Assembly: GCF_003130585.1 (NCBI RefSeq) | Contig: NZ_QFKX01000001.1 | Span: 62,001 to 126,000 of the forward strand | Length of the DNA stretch: 64,000 nucleotides | Reading direction: 5' to 3' | From: Brachybacterium endophyticum | GTDB lineage: Bacteria; Actinomycetota; Actinomycetes; Actinomycetales; Dermabacteraceae | Shown here: positions 60,091-64,000 of the stretch, in pieces | How the letters are laid out: each line of letters begins with the position of its first letter | How positions within the stretch are numbered: position 1 is the first letter of the stretch | Notes under the pieces: model-generated | What the model saw: only the letters and a program-made list of their open reading frames with translations | Database searches by the model: none | Told to the model about the DNA's origin: nothing | Translations under genes and position numbers: made by a program

Positions 60091-61518
60091 TCAGGGGGTG
60101 GGGGCGTCCGAGCCTGCGCGGGCGGCGCGGTCGCGCCGCTCGAACAGGGCGGTCCCGGCGACCAGCAGGGCGCCGAGGAACGGGGCGGCGGCGAGCATGA
60201 CCAGCCCGGCCGCCTGGCTGTCGAAGGCGGTGACCATCCACGAGCGCAGGTTCGGAGCGATGAATCCGCCCAGGTTCCCCAGGCCGTTGATGAGGCCGAC
60301 GCCCGCGGCCATCGCCGCACCGGAGAGGTACCCGGTGGGGATGTTCCAGAAGATCGGCTGGGCCGAGACGAACCCGATCGCCGCGAGGCACAGGGCGGCC
60401 ATCGCGAGCACCGGCTCGCTGAGGAAGGCGCTGGCCGCCAGCCCGATGCCCGAGAGCACGAGCATGAGCGTCGCGGTGCTGCGGTAGGCCGCACGACGGT
60501 CGGCCCAGCGACCGACGAAGAGGTTCACGACCAGGGCGCACAGCCAGGGGATCGCGACCAGCAGGCCCACCAGGAAGCCGACCTCGCGGCCGGTGATGGA
60601 GGCGACCTGCGCGGGCAGGAAGAACGTCAGCCCGTACACCGCGACCTGGATCGTCAGGTAGATCAGCGCGAAGTAGAGAACGCGCGGGGTCAGCAGCGAC
60701 TGCCACCAGGAGAGCTTCGCGACCTGCTGCTTGCCGGCGGCCTCCGCGGCCAGCACGTCCTCGAGGGAGGTGCGCTCCGTCTCCGTCAGCCAGCGGGCGC
60801 GGGAGGGGCGGTCGGTCAGCACGAACACCGCGGCCACGCCGACGAGGACGGCGAGCAGCCCCTCGATCAGGAACATCCACTGGAAACCGTGCAGACCCAG
60901 CGCGCCGTCGAGCTCGAGCAGCGCACCGGACAGCGGCGAGCCGACGATGTTGGCGATCGGCAGGCCCAGGTAGAACAGGGCCGTCGCCTGGCCGCGGGTG
61001 CGCCGCGGGAACCAGTAGGTCAAGTACAGGATCACGCCGGGGAAGAATCCGGCCTCGGCCACGCCCAGCAGGAAGCGCAGCACGTAGAACATGACCGGGC
61101 CGGTGGTGACCATGAACAGCGCCGCGACGATGCCCCAGGTGACCATGATCCGTGCCATCCACCAGCGTGCGCCGACCCGGTGCATGATCAGGTTCGAGGG
61201 GACCTCGAAGACCGCGTAGCCGATGAAGAACAGCCCCGCGCCGAAGGCGTAGGCCGCCGTGCCGAGCCCCGCGTGGACCTCGAGCGAGTCCTCCGCGAAG
61301 CCGATGTTCGAGCGGTCGATGAACGCGATCACGAACATCAGCATCAGGAACGGCAGCAGGCGCCAGCGCGCCTTGCGGGTCGCGGACTCGACGGCGGGGG
61401 AGAAGGCCAGCTGCTCCGCCCGCGTGACGGGATCGGCCGCGGAGACATGGCCGGCCGACGGACGCTGGTCCGCGTCGGCGGGTCCGGACTCGCGGTGCCG
61501 GGATGACGTCGTCGTCAT
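60091..61518 (-). CDS. MFS transporter, ACS type, paralogue of the 49.9-kb carrier
   Basis: 475 residues with a hydrophilic N-terminus of about 50 and 12 membrane segments. FIDRSNIGFAEDSLEVHAGL, FEVPSNLIMHRVGARWWMAR, LRFLLGVAEAGFFPGVILYL and SAQPIFWNIPTGYLSGAAMA are nearly the same as in the carrier at 49.9 kb, so the two arose by duplication. It lies 64 bp after the SDR gene, behind an 11-bp hairpin, and probably imports the substrate of the SDR/TIM-barrel pair. Divergence of the central loop and the N-terminus suggests a different substrate from its paralogue. Confidence 0.88.
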   Translation of the reverse strand: MTTTSSRHRESGPADADQRPSAGHVSAADPVTRAEQLAFSPAVESATRKARWRLLPFLMLMFVIAFIDRSNIGFAEDSLEVHAGLGTAAYAFGAGLFFIGYAVFEVPSNLIMHRVGARWWMARIMVTWGIVAALFMVTTGPVMFYVLRFLLGVAEAGFFPGVILYLTYWFPRRTRGQATALFYLGLPIANIVGSPLSGALLELDGALGLHGFQWMFLIEGLLAVLVGVAAVFVLTDRPSRARWLTETERTSLEDVLAAEAAGKQQVAKLSWWQSLLTPRVLYFALIYLTIQVAVYGLTFFLPAQVASITGREVGFLVGLLVAIPWLCALVVNLFVGRWADRRAAYRSTATLMLVLSGIGLAASAFLSEPVLAMAALCLAAIGFVSAQPIFWNIPTGYLSGAAMAAGVGLINGLGNLGGFIAPNLRSWMVTAFDSQAAGLVMLAAAPFLGALLVAGTALFERRDRAARAGSDAPTP

Positions 61519-61547
61519 GGGGTCGACCTCCTGGGAGGGAAGACGGA

Positions 61548-61571
61548 GGGCGGGCCGGAGCCGGCCCGCCC
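61548..61571 (-). terminator. Intercistronic hairpin between SDR and MFS genes
   Basis: GGGCGGGCCGG (61548-61558) pairs with CCGGCCCGCCC (61561-61571) with a 2-nt loop. It lies 12 bp after the SDR stop, so it may partly terminate transcription or stabilise the upstream mRNA end. No U-tract on the minus strand. Confidence 0.5.
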
Positions 61572-61582
61572 GGAGGAAGGGA

Positions 61583-62356
61583 TCAGACCATGTGCTTTCC
61601 GCCGTCGATGAAGACGGAATCGCCGTTGACGAAGCTCGAGTCCTCGCTGACCAGGAACTTGATCAGCCCGGCGACCTCCTGCGGCTGACCCACGCGCTGC
61701 AGGGGGATGTCGGCCGACATGCCCGCCTTGCGGTCGTCGGTGAGCTTGCCGCCCATGATGTCGGTGTCGATGGGGCCGGGCACGATCGCGTTGCAGGTGA
61801 TGGCGTGCTTACCGAGCTCGCGCGCACCACCGCGGGTGAGACCGAGGACGGCGGCCTTCGCGGCGGCGTAGCCGGTCTTCGAGAACGTGCCGCCGCCGTC
61901 GAAGGCGGTGATCGAGGAGGTGTTGACGATGCGTCCGCCGGTGCCGGCCTCGATCATGCGGGTGGCCGCGGCCTGCATCATGAACAGCGTGCCCTTGGCG
62001 TTGACGGCCATGACGCGGTCGAAGGTCTCGTCGTCGAGCTCGAAGATCGTGTGCGGGCTGGCGATACCGGCGAGGTTGACCTCGGCCAGGACCGGGGGCA
62101 GCTCGCGGTCGATGACCTCGAAGGCCGACTCGACCGAGTCCTTGTCGGCGATGTCCACGCCGATGCCGACGACGGTGCGGCCGGTCTCGGCGGCGAGCTC
62201 ATCGGCGAACTGGCGGACGGACTCGGCATCGATGTCGAGCGCGGCGATGTCCCAGCCGGCCGTGGCCAGGGTGCGGGCGACGTGACGGCCGATGCCGCGC
62301 GGGGCCCCGGCCCCGGTGATGACGGCGGTGCGCTTCTCGGGGAACGTGGTGGTCAT
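61583..62356 (-). CDS. Short-chain dehydrogenase/reductase
   Basis: 257 residues from the ATG at 62356 (AAGGAGCAGTC upstream). Classical SDR: AVITGAGAPRGIGRHVARTL (TGxxxGxG) near residue 10, a Ser in NTSSITAFDGG, the YAAAK catalytic Tyr/Lys pair in KTGYAAAKAAVLGL, and a C-terminal FVNGDSVFIDGGKHMV. NAD preference is suggested by Asp (ALDID) after the second strand. With the TIM-barrel and RpiB-family genes next to it, a polyol or sugar-acid substrate such as a tetritol is plausible but only inferred. Confidence 0.88.
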   Translation of the reverse strand: MTTTFPEKRTAVITGAGAPRGIGRHVARTLATAGWDIAALDIDAESVRQFADELAAETGRTVVGIGVDIADKDSVESAFEVIDRELPPVLAEVNLAGIASPHTIFELDDETFDRVMAVNAKGTLFMMQAAATRMIEAGTGGRIVNTSSITAFDGGGTFSKTGYAAAKAAVLGLTRGGARELGKHAITCNAIVPGPIDTDIMGGKLTDDRKAGMSADIPLQRVGQPQEVAGLIKFLVSEDSSFVNGDSVFIDGGKHMV

Positions 62357-62462
62357 GACTGCTCCTTCGCAGAGTGGTGGCATGGCGGGGTGATCCGGAG
62401 GGACGCGGGCCTCCGCGACCTCCGGCGACCCCTCGGTGACGCCTCGGTGACGCCGGTGGGGA

Positions 62463-63383
62463 TCAGGCGAGCGCGGAGGCGAGCACCTGACGGAGGTACT
62501 GGATGTTCTCGGCGATCACGCCCAGGGAGTCCGAGCCGTAGTGCTCGCAGCAGAACGGGCCGGTGTAGCCGTGGTCGAGCGCGCGGCGGATCACCTGGCG
62601 GTAGTTGATGTAGCCGTACTTCAGCGGCATCGGGGCCGAGGAGTAAGCGCCCGTGGCCGGGTCGAAGTCCCGCGTGTAGTTCTTGATGTGCCAGAAGTTC
62701 GAGTGCGGCAGCACCGTCTCGTACATCTCGGAGGGGTGGGGCATCGGCCGGTGCAGGCGCACCAGGTTGCCGAGGTCGGGGTTCAGGCCGACGGCCTCGT
62801 GGTCGATGTCGCGCAGGAAGGAGACGGCGTCCTCGGGGGTGCCGACGTAGGTGTCCTCGTACATCTCGAGGCTGAGCTGCACGCCATTGGCCTTCGCATG
62901 GTCGCCGAGCTCACGCACGCGCTCGATGGCGAGGTCGCGCAGGGCGGGGTCGTCGTGGTGCCCGTCCTCGAGCCAGAACCAGATGGCCTCGGCCTGGGAG
63001 GGGGTGAGGCCCTGCATGAAGCCGATGTTGACCACGCTCGCCCCGAAGGTGGGCGCGATGTCGAGCAGGCGGTGTGCCTCGGCGAGGAACTGCTCGCCCT
63101 TCTCGCGGTCGACGACCGAGCTGCGGGTCATCGAGATCGAGGGGATCGAGAGGCCCTCGCCCTCGAGGACGCCGCGGAACTCCTCGACGCGCTCGTCGCT
63201 CAGCCGGGCGAGCGGGACCCAGGCGTCGGTGGGGTCGATCTGGGTGATGCCGAGATCGCGGGCCTCGCGCATCTGGGAGGCCCAGACGCTCGAGGGGGCG
63301 TCCTTGATGTGGCCGCCGTCGGGCGCGGTGGCGCCGAACGAGAGCATGTTGGCGGCGATCGGCCACGTCTCGGCAGTGAACAT
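62463..63383 (-). CDS. TIM-barrel sugar isomerase/epimerase-like protein (AP endonuclease 2 fold)
   Basis: 306 residues of the xylose-isomerase-like TIM barrel. Metal-binding residues are suggested by LSLEMYEDTYVG (Glu), VGLNPDLGNLVRLHRP (Asp), FWHIKNYTRDFD (His) and FCCEHYGSDSLG (Glu/His). Family members are sugar isomerases, epimerases and sugar-acid decarboxylases such as 3-oxo-isoapionate decarboxylase. It is first in the minus-strand run down to lldD, and divergent from the RpiB-family gene across a spacer with two WTCCTATAGGAT sites. The reaction is unknown; a step that produces a ketotetrose would fit the kinase and RpiB neighbours. Confidence 0.85.
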   Translation of the reverse strand: MFTAETWPIAANMLSFGATAPDGGHIKDAPSSVWASQMREARDLGITQIDPTDAWVPLARLSDERVEEFRGVLEGEGLSIPSISMTRSSVVDREKGEQFLAEAHRLLDIAPTFGASVVNIGFMQGLTPSQAEAIWFWLEDGHHDDPALRDLAIERVRELGDHAKANGVQLSLEMYEDTYVGTPEDAVSFLRDIDHEAVGLNPDLGNLVRLHRPMPHPSEMYETVLPHSNFWHIKNYTRDFDPATGAYSSAPMPLKYGYINYRQVIRRALDHGYTGPFCCEHYGSDSLGVIAENIQYLRQVLASALA

Positions 63384-63407
63384 CTTCGGTCTCCTTCACG
63401 ACGACTG

Positions 63408-63419
63408 TTCCTATAGGAT
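63408..63419. promoter_or_regulatory. Palindrome TTCCTATAGGAT before TIM-barrel gene
   Basis: Identical over 12 bases to the site at 41179 before the kinase gene, and 25 bp upstream of the TIM-barrel start. A regulator bound here would overlap the promoter or the ribosome site region. Confidence 0.65.
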
Positions 63420-63506
63420 TCACTCCGCGCATGGGCGGTGTCAAGGCGCGACTCGGCCGTGAATCGGCGGGAGGGAGACGATTCTTTCCTGGCCCCGGCT
63501 CGCATC

Positions 63507-63518
63507 CGCCTATAGGAT
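63507..63518. promoter_or_regulatory. Palindrome CGCCTATAGGAT in the RpiB-family spacer
   Basis: Keeps the central CCTATAGG palindrome and the right half-site; 99 bp from the site at 63408. With it, the two could allow cooperative binding and control of both divergent genes. Confidence 0.55.
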
Positions 63519-63527
63519 CGTTAGTGC

Positions 63528-63579
63528 GGGCGGGCCGCGAGAGCGTCGCCGCTGGGCGGGCCGCGAGAGTGTCGCCGCG
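63528..63579 (+). repeat. Two tandem 26-bp repeats
   Basis: GGGCGGGCCGCGAGAGCGTC and GGGCGGGCCGCGAGAGTGTC begin copies at 63528 and 63554, each continuing GCCGC. One C/T difference in the first 25 bases. Noncoding; no known function. Confidence 0.75.
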
Positions 63580-63748
63580 CAGCGTCGCAGGAGGCTGCCG
63601 ACAGCTTCAGCGCATCGCAGCGGTGACCGAGCCGGCGGCCGGGTCGGCGACAAAGTCGGCGGCTGAGCCGACGACAGGGTCGGCGACCCGCCCCGAACTA
63701 GGCTGGAACCAGCGGCGAATGCCGCGGGGATCGACGAAGGAGAGCGTC

Positions 63749-64000
63749 ATGACCTGGAACATCGTGGTCGGCGGGGACAACGCCGGGTTCGGGTACAAGG
63801 AGGAGCTGAAGAAGCTCCTGGAGGCTGATGACCGTGTGGGCACGGTGACCGATGTGGGCGTGACGGGTCGTGAGGATGGCACGTACTACCCCAATGTCGC
63901 GATCGAGGCGGCCGAGCTGGTCGCTGCCGGCGATGCGGATCGTGCGCTGTTGATCTGCGGGACGGGTCTGGGCGTGGCGATCTCGGCGAACAAGGTCAAG
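63749..64000 (+). CDS. RpiB/LacAB family sugar-phosphate isomerase (3' end cut)
   Basis: 84 codons are visible before the window ends; the family is about 150. It opens MTWNIVVGGDNAGFGYKEEL, the RpiB N-terminal loop, and carries the catalytic Cys70 in LLICGTGLGVAISANK. The usual DHAGF of RpiB reads DNAGF here, with Asn11 for His, pointing to a substrate other than ribose 5-phosphate. Homologues include D-erythrulose 4-phosphate isomerases that make erythrose 4-phosphate. GAAGGAGAG precedes the ATG. Two WTCCTATAGGAT sites lie upstream, as for the DAK-type kinase at 41 kb, suggesting the two enzymes work in series. Confidence 0.88.
   Translation, partial: MTWNIVVGGDNAGFGYKEELKKLLEADDRVGTVTDVGVTGREDGTYYPNVAIEAAELVAAGDADRALLICGTGLGVAISANKVK

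Larger units (their letters stand above)
63384..63748. other. 365-bp divergent spacer between TIM-barrel and RpiB-family genes
   Basis: No credible gene. It contains two operator-like palindromes (63408, 63507), a 26-bp tandem repeat at 63528-63579, degenerate GGGTCGGCGAC repeats near 63640-63690, and the ribosome site GAAGGAGAG 8 nt before the ATG at 63749. Confidence 0.6.

Noticed and set aside
1..64000. CRISPR arrays, tRNA or rRNA genes, prophage or toxin-antitoxin modules
   Set aside because: None recognised. Repeats found are short coding or spacer tandem repeats without spacer-repeat periodicity, and no phage, recombinase or antitoxin-like proteins appear on either strand.

Overview
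The window is 64 kb of GC-rich DNA (codon third positions almost all G or C) with tightly packed, translationally coupled genes (ATGA or GTGA overlaps) and strong AGGAG-type ribosome sites. The gene families (CUT1 sugar ABC systems with TAT-type lipoproteins, Gfo/Idh oxidoreductases, ROK/LacI/GntR regulators, an hpa catechol cluster, many MFS carriers) suggest a free-living heterotrophic actinobacterium, probably Micrococcales. Brachybacterium or a relative is my best guess, and that is an inference from gene content only. I recognised no rRNA, tRNA, CRISPR array, insertion sequence or prophage gene. The window cuts a gene at each end.

Layout. (1) 0-3.4 kb: an MFS drug-efflux gene (5' cut), a zinc formaldehyde dehydrogenase and an EEP-family hydrolase. 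(2) 3.5-12 kb: a ROK repressor divergent from a sugar ABC operon with two permeases, two tandem paralogous binding lipoproteins and two Gfo/Idh dehydrogenases. (3) 12-15.7 kb: small housekeeping-like genes, an esterase remnant and a D-lactate dehydrogenase. (4) 15.7-26.1 kb: a homoprotocatechuate (hpa) meta-cleavage operon on the minus strand, with its own GntR regulator, a flavin hydroxylase, an unusual FAH-RraA fusion and a divergent MHS-type transporter. (5) 26-34 kb: a ThDP enzyme, a GNAT/pirin pair, a TetR-controlled ABC exporter and a CitE-like lyase. (6) 34-41 kb: a LacI-controlled second sugar ABC operon with a ThuA protein and a dehydrogenase. (7) 41-64 kb: a sugar-acid and short-sugar region holding a dihydroxyacetone-kinase-family kinase, FCD-GntR, several ACS-type MFS carriers, an L-rhamnonate dehydratase pathway (dehydratase, dehydrogenase, FAH hydrolase), LysR, an atypical Nramp-fold carrier, a KdgT permease, an L-lactate dehydrogenase, an SDR, a TIM-barrel isomerase-like protein and the start of an RpiB-family isomerase.

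How the genes may fit together. Rhamnonate could be dehydrated, oxidised and hydrolysed to pyruvate and L-lactate, with LldD burning the lactate. The DAK-type kinase at 41 kb and the TIM-barrel/RpiB genes at 62-64 kb look like parts of one ketotetrose (erythrulose-type) route although 21 kb apart. A recurring 12-bp palindrome, consensus WTCCTATAGGAT, lies in the spacers before or near these genes and next to the GntR gene, and is the main regulatory find. The hpa spacer carries three copies of a different operator-like sequence, GTATACGATC. All coordinates and motifs were read by eye; no database search was run.
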